A DNA stretch of 64,000 nt, taken from NCBI GenBank assembly GCA_902363555.1, contig CABJAM010000007.1:434001-498000 (forward strand), read 5' to 3'. Below are positions 1 to 7,872 of the stretch, piece by piece; positions within the stretch are counted from its first letter, which is position 1; every line of letters starts with the position of its first letter. The translations under genes were made by a program, and so were the position numbers. The notes beneath the pieces were generated by a model that saw only the letters and a program-made list of their open reading frames with translations, was not told the DNA's origin and ran no database searches. Source of the DNA: Lachnospiraceae bacterium. Its GTDB lineage: Bacteria; Bacillota; Clostridia; Lachnospirales; Lachnospiraceae.

Positions 1-84
1 TCAGGGATTTGCGAAGGAAATCGTTGACCTGCTTGGCCAACATGCCCATTTCAAATCAGGGATTTCCACAGGAAATCGTTGACC
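1..84. repeat. Two copies of a 29-bp palindromic repeat
   Basis: Copies at 1-29 and 56-84 match at about 25 of 29 positions. Their core is a GATTTCCnnnGGAAATC palindrome flanked by TCAG and GTTGACC. Two more copies in the opposite orientation lie at 14036-14064 and 14079-14107. The array may continue to the left of the window. It is a dispersed REP-like repeat of unknown role. Confidence 0.7.
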
Positions 85-184
85 AATTCGGCTATCAGGC
101 CAATTCCTATAAGCTTTTTTCCATCAGATGTCACCCTACAATCCCTCCGCACATATACTAAAATAAAACGGAGTTTCTTAAATT

Positions 185-661
185 ATGGCAAATGTATCTT
201 TGATTCCAGTCACCGGAATTATCCAGAATATCCGTCAGGCAGGCAATAACTGCTGCGAGCAGCAAATCTCCATCGTAAATAACAATGGCATTACCAATTT
301 CATCATCTCCCCATCCACCTATGTGATCAACGCAACCCGGCTTCGCCAGGGCATGCAGGTTACTGCATTTTATGACGGCAATCTGCCGGTTCCATTAATC
401 TTTCCGCCCCAGTACCGGGCGATGATCATCGGTCTGAAGCCCCCCAGGGAAACGATCTTTGCGGGTAATTTCAACAACCGTCTTGTCGCCGCTGACAATT
501 CTCTGCAACTGAACATTTCCAATTCCACGGAAATCACCACCGCCAACGGCCAGCGCTTTACATGCAGCCCCGGCGGCCATCTGCTTATTGTATATTACAG
601 CACAACGACCAAAAGCATACCGCCGCAGACGACGCCACGAAGAATCATCGTAATGTGCTGA
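185..661 (+). CDS. Conserved-looking hypothetical protein, 158 aa
   Basis: I do not recognise this family. The ATG follows a CGGAG ribosome site 12 bases upstream, and a TATACT-like -10 sits at 154-159. The protein has no signal peptide or membrane segment and looks like a small beta-rich soluble domain. Visible features are a CC pair near residue 23, an FYDGNLPVPLIFPPQY stretch near residues 62-77 and a single C-terminal Cys. It is the only plus-strand gene here and converges on ilvD. The gap holds a hairpin and a GC-rich repeat. That it is a real gene is fairly sure from codon pattern and ribosome site; its function is unknown. Confidence 0.6.
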   Translation: MANVSLIPVTGIIQNIRQAGNNCCEQQISIVNNNGITNFIISPSTYVINATRLRQGMQVTAFYDGNLPVPLIFPPQYRAMIIGLKPPRETIFAGNFNNRLVAADNSLQLNISNSTEITTANGQRFTCSPGGHLLIVYYSTTTKSIPPQTTPRRIIVMC

Positions 662-707
662 AGTCATTCCCACCGCAAAATAAAATTCATACCACAAAAT
701 CAATCCT

Positions 708-748
708 TACCACGCCTGCCGCGCTGTTCCCAGCCGACAGGCGTGGTA
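708..748. terminator. Hairpin between convergent genes
   Basis: The arms TACCACGCCTG (708-718) and CAGGCGTGGTA (738-748) are perfectly complementary with a 19-nt loop. There is no T-run on either side, so this may be a structured spacer rather than a classical intrinsic terminator. Confidence 0.4.
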
Positions 749-878
749 TGCGCGAAGCAACGAGCCAAACTGGGGAGCTTGCTCACCAGCCTGGCGACTG
801 CCGCGCCCCGGTGCAGCAACGCGGAACCGGGTGCGCGAAGCAACGCCAAACTGGGTCCGCGCTGCAACGAGCCCAGCG
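749..878. repeat. GC-rich dispersed repeat (82-bp family), degenerate copies
   Basis: This stretch abuts the ilvD stop codon. Read in reverse complement it matches the tandem units at 19855-20019, sharing GGCTCGTTGCTTCGCGC and CGCGGCAGTCGCC. A further remnant is at 2592-2643. Any translation through it (repeated SNEP/REATS-like words) is a by-product of the repeat. Confidence 0.6.
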
Positions 879-2537
879 CTATTCCAGTATCGCTCCAGTG
901 CTTCCAGACGTAACATTCTTCATATATCTGGCCAGATATCCTTTTACCATTGGCGTTCTCGCCGGTTTACATGCTTTCCTGCGTGCCTCCAGCACATCAT
1001 CCGCAAGCAGCACCCGGATCTCATTTTGAGGGATATTAATTTCGATCTCATCTCCATCCTCAATAAGGGCAATCGTACCGCCCACGGCAGCCTCCGGCGA
1101 CACATGGCCAATGGCGGCGCCGCGGGTTGCCCCGGAAAAACGTCCGTCGGTAATCAAAGCGACACAATCCCCCAGACCGCTGCCCATAATAGCAGACGTG
1201 GGATTAAGCATTTCCCGCATACCAGGACCGCCCTTGGGTCCTTCATAGCGGATCACGACCACATCGCCCGGACATATCTTTCCGCCGTAAATAGCCGCCA
1301 GGGCATCCTCCTCGCAGTTAAATACCCGGGCCGGGCCGCAATGGCGCATCATACTTTCTGCCACCGCAGAGCGTTTGACCACACAGCCGTCCGGCGCAAG
1401 ATTGCCCCGGAGCACGGCGATACCGCCCTCGCTGCTGTAAGGTGTCTTAACGCTCCGTATAATCTCGTGATCCAAAACTTTTGCCCCGGCAATATTTTCT
1501 CCCAGTGTTTTTCCATTGCATGTAAGACAATCCGTATGCAGCAGCCCCAATTTGGCAATTTCATGCATGACCGCAGCAATACCGCCGGCTTCATCCAACT
1601 CTTCGATATAGTGGCAGCCTGCCGGAGCGAGATGGCATAGATTGGGCGTTTTGGCCGAAATCTCATTAACTATATCAAGATCCAGCTCCAGTTCACATTC
1701 ATGGGCGATCGCCGGAAGATGGAGCACACTGTTGGTGGAGCAGCCCAGAGCCATATCGATCGTCAAAGCGTTATAAAAAGCCTCTTTAGTTAACAGATCC
1801 CTCGGGCATATATTTCTATCCACCAGCTCCATGATCTGCCGCCCTGTCTCTTTAGCCAACTGCAGCCGCCGTGAATAAACCGCTGGAATCGTACCATTGC
1901 CGGCCAAAGCCATTCCGAGTACCTCCGTCAGACAATTCATGCTGTTGGCCGTAAACATACCGGAACAGGAGCCACAGGTCGGACAGGCATTCCTTTCATA
2001 AGCATCCAGCGTTTCTTCACTGATCTTACCACAGTGCGCTTCCCCCACGGCTTCTGAAACCTTGGAATAGCTTATCTTTTCGTGATTACAGTGCCCGGCC
2101 AGCATGGGGCCGCCGCTGACGAAGATTGATGGGATGTTCAGCCGGGCCGCCGCCATCAAAAGTCCCGGTACATTTTTATCGCAATTGGGCACAAGCACAA
2201 GGCCGTCAAAAGGATGAGCCATAGCCATGGCCTCCGTGGAATCTGCGATCAGCTCCCGGGTCACAAGGGAGTATTTCATTCCTTCATGCCCCATGGCGAT
2301 ACCATCGCATACGGCAATGGCCGGAAATACAAAAGGCACGCCTCCCGCGGCCAGTACGCCCTGGCGTACCGCTTCCACGATCTTGTCAATATTCATATGC
2401 CCCGGAACAATCTCATTGTACGAGCTCACAATGCCGATAAACGGCTTGCCCATCTCACGGTCCGTCATCCCCAGAGCGCGCAGTAAAGCTCTCTGCGGTG
2501 CCGCATTCATTCCCTTTGTTACTCTGTCGCTCCTCAT
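879..2537 (-). CDS. ilvD: Dihydroxy-acid dehydratase (IlvD/Edd family)
   Basis: This cytosolic Fe-S enzyme dehydrates 2,3-dihydroxy-3-methyl acids to 2-keto acids in valine, isoleucine and pantothenate synthesis. The 552 residues are full length for bacterial IlvD. The cluster Cys motifs NCDKNVPG (near residue 117) and CGSCSGMFTANSMN (near 190) are intact, and the N-terminal SYNEIVPGHMN block is typical. An ATG with GGAGG 7 bases upstream sets the start. It stands alone, away from other ilv genes, and is divergent from a FadR-type GntR regulator across 388 bp holding a good dyad. That context leaves open a role as a sugar-acid dehydratase, since this family also has such members. Sequence resemblance favours true IlvD. 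Confidence 0.93.
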   Translation of the reverse strand: MRSDRVTKGMNAAPQRALLRALGMTDREMGKPFIGIVSSYNEIVPGHMNIDKIVEAVRQGVLAAGGVPFVFPAIAVCDGIAMGHEGMKYSLVTRELIADSTEAMAMAHPFDGLVLVPNCDKNVPGLLMAAARLNIPSIFVSGGPMLAGHCNHEKISYSKVSEAVGEAHCGKISEETLDAYERNACPTCGSCSGMFTANSMNCLTEVLGMALAGNGTIPAVYSRRLQLAKETGRQIMELVDRNICPRDLLTKEAFYNALTIDMALGCSTNSVLHLPAIAHECELELDLDIVNEISAKTPNLCHLAPAGCHYIEELDEAGGIAAVMHEIAKLGLLHTDCLTCNGKTLGENIAGAKVLDHEIIRSVKTPYSSEGGIAVLRGNLAPDGCVVKRSAVAESMMRHCGPARVFNCEEDALAAIYGGKICPGDVVVIRYEGPKGGPGMREMLNPTSAIMGSGLGDCVALITDGRFSGATRGAAIGHVSPEAAVGGTIALIEDGDEIEINIPQNEIRVLLADDVLEARRKACKPARTPMVKGYLARYMKNVTSGSTGAILE

Positions 2538-2591
2538 AGCAAAACCTCCATTTCATGTCAAACACCGCAGCAGGCCGCGGGGTATTTGATC

Positions 2592-2643
2592 CTCGCGGCA
2601 GTCGCCAAGGTCTATCAGGCCTGACTTTGGCTCGTTGCCTGCG
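2592..2643. repeat. Remnant of the 82-bp GC-rich repeat
   Basis: It contains CTCGCGGCAGTCGCC and TTTGGCTCGTTGC, the two hallmark words of the units at 19855-20019, with an altered middle. It lies just upstream of ilvD. Confidence 0.5.
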
Positions 2644-2761
2644 GAAATAAATTAAAATAATTAGTAACGATACAGATGGCTGTGACTTCAATATCTCAAT
2701 CCCCACCCATAACTAAAGGGAATAGATATAAAAAACCATGTTGTATGTTCTATTATATGTT

Positions 2762-2794
2762 GTATGATGTCTATTGTCAATATATACATCATAC
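2762..2794. promoter_or_regulatory. Probable operator between ilvD and the GntR regulator
   Basis: The inverted repeat GTATGATGT (2762-2770) and ACATCATAC (2786-2794) is perfect. A further TGTTGTATG half-site lies at 2739-2747. The TTGTATGATGT shape resembles FadR-subfamily GntR sites. The position between divergent genes suggests control of both. Confidence 0.5.
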
Positions 2795-2842
2795 TATTTG
2801 TTAAAAAATCCACCAAAACATATTACGATTGCCTGCGCCATA

Positions 2843-2871
2843 TTGTAAAACGATCTTTTTTTGATTATACT
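2843..2871 (+). promoter_or_regulatory. Promoter of the GntR regulator
   Basis: A -35 TTGTAA (2843-2848) and -10 TATACT (2866-2871) are separated by 17 bp. They lie about 50 bp upstream of the ribosome site at 2915-2921. Confidence 0.6.
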
Positions 2872-2925
2872 AAAAGGAGAATTTTAGAAAATGTATAGTG
2901 ATCGACTCAGATCCAAGGAGGATAT

Positions 2926-3603
2926 ATGGAGCACGAAAAGCGATTATCCGACAGTGTTGCCGACACGCTGCTGTCCATGATAGTTATTGATAAAAAGTTT
3001 AAGCCCGGCGATAAGCTGCCCAATGAAAATGAGCTGTCGGAGCAATTGGGCGTCAGCCGCACCACCCTGCGTGAGGCCATCCGTATTCTGGCGGCTGGCC
3101 ATGTGGTGGAGATCCAGAGGGGCCGTGGCACCTTCGTATGTGGAGATTTCCAGGATGCGGATATGGAATCCTTATCCGGCCTCACCGCCAGAGTGGGCGC
3201 CGAGGACCTTTTTGAAATGCGGCTGATCTTTGAGCCGGAGGCCGCCTATTATGCCACGCTTCGGGCTACCCCTGCGGAAATGGATAAAATAATAGCCCTG
3301 GGCCAGCGCATTGAAATGCTGATCACCCAGGGCAGGGATCGGACTGTGGATGAGCAGGAATTTCACAAGGCCATTGCCCGGGCCACCCACAATGAATTTA
3401 TGAACCGGCTGATGCCGGTGATCTACGCCGCCATCGACAAGGGCGTCGCCCTGTCGGAGACGAACAAAACCGCAGTGGAGGACACAGTGTCTGACCACCG
3501 GATGCTCATGCAGTTCATGGCGGGCAGAAATGCACAGGGCGCCCGCTATGCCATGAAAATCCATATGATGCACGCCATGGATAGCCTGGGCCTGCATAAA
3601 TAG
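2926..3603 (+). CDS. GntR-family regulator, FadR/FCD subfamily
   Basis: A winged-helix DNA-binding domain occupies roughly residues 8-72 (PGDKLPNENELSEQLGVSR, then TTLREAIRIL and the wing GRGTF). An FCD all-helical effector domain follows at about residues 92-215, with metal-binding His candidates in FHKAIA and SDHRMLM. The family usually senses organic or sugar acids. AAGGAGG lies 4-5 bases before the ATG. Its divergence from ilvD and the dyad between them suggest autoregulation and ilvD control. The ligand cannot be read from sequence. Confidence 0.85.
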   Translation: MEHEKRLSDSVADTLLSMIVIDKKFKPGDKLPNENELSEQLGVSRTTLREAIRILAAGHVVEIQRGRGTFVCGDFQDADMESLSGLTARVGAEDLFEMRLIFEPEAAYYATLRATPAEMDKIIALGQRIEMLITQGRDRTVDEQEFHKAIARATHNEFMNRLMPVIYAAIDKGVALSETNKTAVEDTVSDHRMLMQFMAGRNAQGARYAMKIHMMHAMDSLGLHK

Positions 3604-3609
3604 CTCCGG

Positions 3610-4296
3610 TTATGGATGCTCCGGCATAGTAAAGCCTTCAAGCGCCCGGTTTAAAAAGCCATTAAAGCCCCGCATGGCCAGAAAAACTTCCACCGCCAGC
3701 TTTAAAAAGCCCTCACTGTCACGGACCACATCATCCGGAACAAAATATTCGACATACCAGCTTTTATTTTTCAAATACACGGCCTGGGGATGCTCCTTAT
3801 CATAATCCCTGGGCACATTTTTCAAAGCATTTCCCTGAACCTTGAAATAGCGCTCAAATTCCGGGGCGTGGATCACCGACTCCCATTCTTCGCCATGGCC
3901 GGCAATATAGCTGCGGATCCGCTCCGTAGCGTCCTTAAACATATCTGCAAAAAGGCCGCCGCCCAGAAACGTCTTTCCGTCAGGCTTTATCATAAGATAG
4001 TAGCCCACCGGAACCGGAAGCTTGCCTGCCGGTCCGATATGCGCCCGGAAGGATGTATTATAAGGGGATTTATCCTTACTGAAACGGGTATCTCTTTGCA
4101 GCTTAAAAGTCAGATTCTTCGCTTCATTATGTAAAATCGAAGGATCGGTTTTGCCGATTTCAAAAATCAAAGCCTCCACCAGCGACAAAAAGGCTTCATT
4201 GGCCGACTTATATTCATCCTTGTGTCCGGCGTACCATTCTTTGTTATTATTTTTATCCAGTTTTGTCAGATAATCTAACATGATGTTTGTATCCAT
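3610..4296 (-). CDS. DUF2461 (TIGR02453-type) protein
   Basis: The 228 residues match the DUF2461 pattern: an N-terminal NNKEWYAGHKDEY block, a central RDTRFSKDKSPYNTSF block near residue 70, and a glycine-rich GGGLF segment near 113. The family is widespread and its biochemical role is not established. The gene starts 12 bases after the stop of the upstream sigma-factor gene on the same strand, so the two are very probably one operon. It converges on the GntR gene with only 6 bp between the stops. Confidence 0.8.
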   Translation of the reverse strand: MDTNIMLDYLTKLDKNNNKEWYAGHKDEYKSANEAFLSLVEALIFEIGKTDPSILHNEAKNLTFKLQRDTRFSKDKSPYNTSFRAHIGPAGKLPVPVGYYLMIKPDGKTFLGGGLFADMFKDATERIRSYIAGHGEEWESVIHAPEFERYFKVQGNALKNVPRDYDKEHPQAVYLKNKSWYVEYFVPDDVVRDSEGFLKLAVEVFLAMRGFNGFLNRALEGFTMPEHP

Positions 4297-4308
4297 GTCC
4301 GCCCCTCC

Positions 4309-5160
4309 TTACGCATCCGCTACAGATTTAAAAATATCCGAGCGCAGAAATTCCTCTATCCAGCTTTTCGCCGTGGCGCTGGCCCGATAAAAAGGCATAT
4401 TGGCAAAGACCAGCGACAGATCGTCGATTTTTTCCATGGCGTTTTTAAAGCTGTGGATCACATCGTTCTCCCCGGATTCCAGGGCGGAATACTCCATATT
4501 CTGAGGGTTCAGGCGGTGGGTGGCAATGGCATAATTGATCCGTCTTTTACAGTTACACATTCCTTTTCCGGACAGGCCGCAGTAGGTATCCAAAAATTCC
4601 GCCACCTTCCCGCGGATGCGCGACAGCCGTTTGCGGTAGGCTTCCGGCGTCATATCCAGGATTTCCCCGGCAATGCGGCTGTCCACCTGAAACATTGTTC
4701 CAAGGATGAAAATACAGCGGTCTTCCCGGTCCAGACATTGCAGCATCACATTGGTGCAGGACAGCTTCAGTTCCTCCTCAAGAAGTCTCTGGTCCACACC
4801 CTGGGGCATGTCCGGGATATCCGCTTCCCGGCCTCCGGCAATGTCCTCCCCATAAAATTCAAAGCTGAGCGGACGCTGAGCGAACATATGCTTTTGATAA
4901 TTTTTCAGATGGTTCACAGCAATACGGAATACCCATGTGGAAAAGCTGCTTTCCTTTTTGAAGGTGGACAGATGGGTCATCACCTTGATGATGATTTCCT
5001 GGGATGCATCCTCCGCATCGGCAATGGTTCCAAGCATGCGCAGGGACAGGTTAAACACCATATCCTGCACATCGGTCAGCAGCGTTTCCAGCGCCGCTTT
5101 ATCTCCGGCTGCCGCCTGATCAATGAGTAATTCCATTTCAGATTTTGTTTTATTATCCAT
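4309..5160 (-). CDS. ECF-type RNA polymerase sigma factor with C-terminal extension
   Basis: Region 2 is clear at about residues 22-90 (DMVFNLSLRMLG, DAEDASQEI, TWVFRIAVNHL). Region 4 follows near residues 125-185 (DREDRCIFIL, PEAYRKRLSRIR). About 90 extra residues follow, beginning with a CNCKRRINYA segment. This is longer than a typical ECF factor (about 170-200 aa), and the tail may act as a sensor or regulatory domain. No anti-sigma factor is adjacent. The downstream partner is a DUF2461 protein 12 bp away. GGAGG lies upstream of the ATG. Confidence 0.85.
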   Translation of the reverse strand: MDNKTKSEMELLIDQAAAGDKAALETLLTDVQDMVFNLSLRMLGTIADAEDASQEIIIKVMTHLSTFKKESSFSTWVFRIAVNHLKNYQKHMFAQRPLSFEFYGEDIAGGREADIPDMPQGVDQRLLEEELKLSCTNVMLQCLDREDRCIFILGTMFQVDSRIAGEILDMTPEAYRKRLSRIRGKVAEFLDTYCGLSGKGMCNCKRRINYAIATHRLNPQNMEYSALESGENDVIHSFKNAMEKIDDLSLVFANMPFYRASATAKSWIEEFLRSDIFKSVADA

Positions 5161-5223
5161 AGTTTTTTACCTCCTGATAGATTAGACAACCGAAGCTCTT
5201 CCGTGTGACACATTATTTTAAAA

Positions 5224-5811
5224 TTAATCAAAAAATTCCACAGGATAGTTGGCGCAGATATCCGCGTACCGGAAGCACCGGCATTCATGGTCGTTGATGA
5301 TGCCGCACGCCTGGAGATGGGCATATACCGTAATGCTCCCCAGATATTTAAAGCCTCTTTTTTTCAGTTCGCGGCCAATGGCGTCCGACAGTTCGTTTCG
5401 GGCCGCCGGCGTGCTCTGATGATGTTTGTATACTCTCGTCTTTCCCTGGGTGTAGCCCCATAACCAGGCGTCAAAGCTGCCAAACTCCTCAATGATGCGC
5501 TGGAACACATTGGCATTGTTGATGATCGCCTGAATTTTGCGTATGGAACGGATCATCCCCGGTGTATCCATGATCTCCTGAATCTTTGTATCGTCATATT
5601 GGGCAATTTTCTTATAATCGAAGTTGTCAAAGCACTGGCGGAAAATTTCCCGTTTTTTAAGCATCAGGTTCCAGCTCAGGCCGCACTGCATCGCCTCCAT
5701 CATCAAAAACTCAAACTGCTTCTGATCATCGTGTAAAGGAACGCCCCATTCTTCATCGTGGTATTTCTCCATCATGCCACCATCCTGGCACCACTCACAT
5801 CGTTCTGTCAT
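5224..5811 (-). CDS. tag: DNA-3-methyladenine glycosylase I
   Basis: This base-excision repair enzyme removes 3-methyladenine from DNA. The 195 residues fit Tag. The zinc ligands are visible as Cys5 and His18 near the N-terminus (TERCEWCQ, YHDEEWG) and the C-terminal HECRCF motif. The Trp/Tyr-rich pocket (GLSWNLMLKKRE) is typical. I place the start at the internal ATG at 5811 because GGGAGG lies 9 bases upstream; a longer frame from 5850 lacks a site. A terminator-like hairpin lies just upstream, so expression may be partly attenuated. Confidence 0.92.
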   Translation of the reverse strand: MTERCEWCQDGGMMEKYHDEEWGVPLHDDQKQFEFLMMEAMQCGLSWNLMLKKREIFRQCFDNFDYKKIAQYDDTKIQEIMDTPGMIRSIRKIQAIINNANVFQRIIEEFGSFDAWLWGYTQGKTRVYKHHQSTPAARNELSDAIGRELKKRGFKYLGSITVYAHLQACGIINDHECRCFRYADICANYPVEFFD

Positions 5812-5832
5812 CGTATTTATCCTCCCATCAAC

Positions 5833-5860
5833 AAAAAAAAGCTGCCGCACCCAGACGGCC
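5833..5860 (-). terminator. Intrinsic terminator downstream of the methyltransferase
   Basis: On the minus strand a GCCG/CGGC stem with an 8-nt loop is followed by eight T. It separates the methyltransferase gene from tag and lies directly before the tag ribosome site. Confidence 0.5.
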
Positions 5861-5865
5861 TCTCA

Positions 5866-5910
5866 CACAGGATCGGCCACTGCCATCCGGCAGTCATTTT
5901 CAATCCTGTG
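5866..5910. other. Nested hairpin in intergenic DNA
   Basis: The outer arms CACAGGAT (5866-5873) and ATCCTGTG (5903-5910) enclose the inner arms ACTGCC and GGCAGT (5879-5894). It may be a structured 3' end or a small repeat element. Confidence 0.4.
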
Positions 5911-5950
5911 CAAGAGCCCGGCCCGTGACGACAGCCCTCACATCTGACAA

Positions 5951-6682
5951 TTATTTTTTCTGAGCCGACACAATGAGCATCATAGGCCGCCGCATTTCAT
6001 CCGCCATCCCAGGCAGATCCATCATATCCTCCGGCGGCTGCGGCTCAACTATGTGCAGCAGCTCCATGCCGTTTTCCAGCAATGTATTCAGATAGGTGGT
6101 CAGCGTCCTGTGATACTTGATCACGTGCTCCCCAAGAAATACGGCATCCCGCTCCCCTTCGTAATAATACCGGTCCACTGGAAAATGAAGGATATGGCCG
6201 TCCGCGTCATAATACCAGTCCTGGGTACCATATGATGTAAACACCGGATGCTCCACAGAATACACAAAAAATCCGCCAGGCGCAAGCCACCGGGCGATCT
6301 TTGCTGCCAGCGCCGAAAAATCCCGCACATAGTGGAAGGCCAAAGAGCTGAGGACCACATCAAAGCTGCCCTCGGGAAAATCCAGATCCTCCATAGCGCC
6401 GCACCGGTACTCGATTTTTTCATGGCCATTCTTTTCCTGTGCCACTTTCAGCATCTTTTCTGAAATATCCGTGCCCAGCACATATTCCGCGCCGTTTTGC
6501 GCTGCATACAGGCAATGCCACCCATAGCCGCAGCCCAGATCCAGTACCCGCTTCTGATGAAAGTCCGGTAAAACCTTTTGAAGCTCCGACCATTCCCCGG
6601 CGCCGCTCAAGCCCTTTTTGGAACGCTCCATGGCGCTGTATTTCTCAAAAAACAAGTCATTATCATATTTATTTTCTTTCAT
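5951..6682 (-). CDS. Class I SAM-dependent methyltransferase
   Basis: The Rossmann methyltransferase fold is shown by motif I VLDLGCGYGWH near residue 45, an acidic strand-2 residue in GTDIS, and motif LSSLAFHYV near residue 112. The 243-residue length fits the UbiE/SmtA-like small-molecule methyltransferases. The substrate cannot be told. GGGAGG lies 9 bases before the ATG. The gene is separated from tag by a hairpin region and from the upstream esterase by about 160 bp, so it is likely monocistronic. Confidence 0.82.
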   Translation of the reverse strand: MKENKYDNDLFFEKYSAMERSKKGLSGAGEWSELQKVLPDFHQKRVLDLGCGYGWHCLYAAQNGAEYVLGTDISEKMLKVAQEKNGHEKIEYRCGAMEDLDFPEGSFDVVLSSLAFHYVRDFSALAAKIARWLAPGGFFVYSVEHPVFTSYGTQDWYYDADGHILHFPVDRYYYEGERDAVFLGEHVIKYHRTLTTYLNTLLENGMELLHIVEPQPPEDMMDLPGMADEMRRPMMLIVSAQKK

Positions 6683-6844
6683 TTATAATTCCTCCCATAC
6701 TAAATATATGTTATCCAATATCTGCATGGGAAAATGCAATTTTCTGTGCAATAATACCTCCCGGCATAAGCTCACCCCTTATCATCGATGTCGCCAGCTC
6801 CTGCTGGAAGCTGCAAACACGCATGCGTTTTATATAACTTTATT

Positions 6845-7822
6845 TTAGCACATATCTTTTGAATTTGCCACCAAATTCATCCGGCAGATCCATGTTGTGG
6901 AAAGATCCATGGCTGCCCGGCAGGACATTGTCTGATCCAGGGAATTCAGCATGACAAAATCGTGGATCATTCCCTCAAACTGCACCGCAGTCACCGGCAC
7001 ACCGGCGGACCGCAGCTTTCTTGCCCACGCCTGCCCCTCATCCCGGAGCACATCGGCCTGGCCGTTGATGATCATCGCCTCCGGAAGCCCGCAAAGCTGG
7101 GAAACATCCGCCCGAAGCGGCGAGGCCAGTATATGGTTCCGATCCTTCACGCACGGCACATACTGATCCCAAAACCATTTCATACCATCCCTGTAAAGAT
7201 AATAGTCATTGGCAAATTCACAGTAGGATTGGGTATCAAAGCAGGCATTGGTCACCGGATAAAATAAAAGCTGCTTCTGAATCTTTGGCCCTCTGTTAAA
7301 CTTCGCCATGAGCGTCATATCGATAGCCATAGCGCCCCCAGCGCTGTCTCCGGCCACGGTCAGGGTATCCGGATGCATCTCCAGCCCCATACCGCGCAGC
7401 AGCTCCGGCAGCCGGCATAAAATCTCATAGCATTGCTCAATCGCCACAGGAAAGCGGGCCTCCGGCGCCCGGGTATACTCGGGAAATACAACAACACAGC
7501 CCGTGCGCGCCGCCAGCTCCCGAACAAGCTTTTCATGCGTGTGAAAGCTGCCAAATACCCATCCGGCGCCATGAATATAGTAAATCACATTCGCCGGCGA
7601 ACACAGCTTCTCCGGTTTTACAACAAATACACTGACACAGCCGTGGCACGTCCGTACCACTGTGGTGCCGACCTGGGCCGGACATTTACATACCGGCTGA
7701 TTCTGCGCCTCCTCCAGTACCTCCCGCCCCTCACACGGCGGAAGCTGATAAATCCTCGGACACTTCCGGCTGTCATTGCTGACACTTTCCGCGGCCTTTT
7801 CCAGTTGAACAGCTCGTTTCAT
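6845..7822 (-). CDS. Alpha/beta-hydrolase esterase, HSL-like
   Basis: The oxyanion-hole motif HGAGW (near residue 84), nucleophile elbow GDSAGG (near 158), catalytic Asp in NGQADVLRDEG and His in IHDFV together define a hormone-sensitive-lipase-type carboxylesterase or deacetylase. No signal peptide is seen. The N-terminal 60 residues are unusually Cys-rich for a cytosolic esterase. AAGGAG lies 8 bases before the ATG. The gene is flanked by same-strand but apparently independent genes; the natural ester is unknown. Confidence 0.85.
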   Translation of the reverse strand: MKRAVQLEKAAESVSNDSRKCPRIYQLPPCEGREVLEEAQNQPVCKCPAQVGTTVVRTCHGCVSVFVVKPEKLCSPANVIYYIHGAGWVFGSFHTHEKLVRELAARTGCVVVFPEYTRAPEARFPVAIEQCYEILCRLPELLRGMGLEMHPDTLTVAGDSAGGAMAIDMTLMAKFNRGPKIQKQLLFYPVTNACFDTQSYCEFANDYYLYRDGMKWFWDQYVPCVKDRNHILASPLRADVSQLCGLPEAMIINGQADVLRDEGQAWARKLRSAGVPVTAVQFEGMIHDFVMLNSLDQTMSCRAAMDLSTTWICRMNLVANSKDMC

Positions 7823-7872
7823 AAATACTCCTTAAAATTATATGATATAATTATAGTGTATTCGACATACGA

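Noticed and set aside
1..84. CRISPR-like pair of 29-bp repeats with a 26-bp spacer
   Set aside because: The repeats differ at several positions, the opposite-orientation pair at 14 kb has a 14-bp spacer, and no cas gene is present. A dispersed palindromic repeat explains them better.
562..1640. Plus-strand open frames over the GC-rich repeat and the ilvD 3' half
   Set aside because: They run antisense to a clear ilvD and through repeat DNA, with no ribosome sites.
2455..2706. Minus-strand frame overlapping the ilvD start
   Set aside because: It is out of frame with ilvD, has no ribosome site and crosses a repeat remnant.
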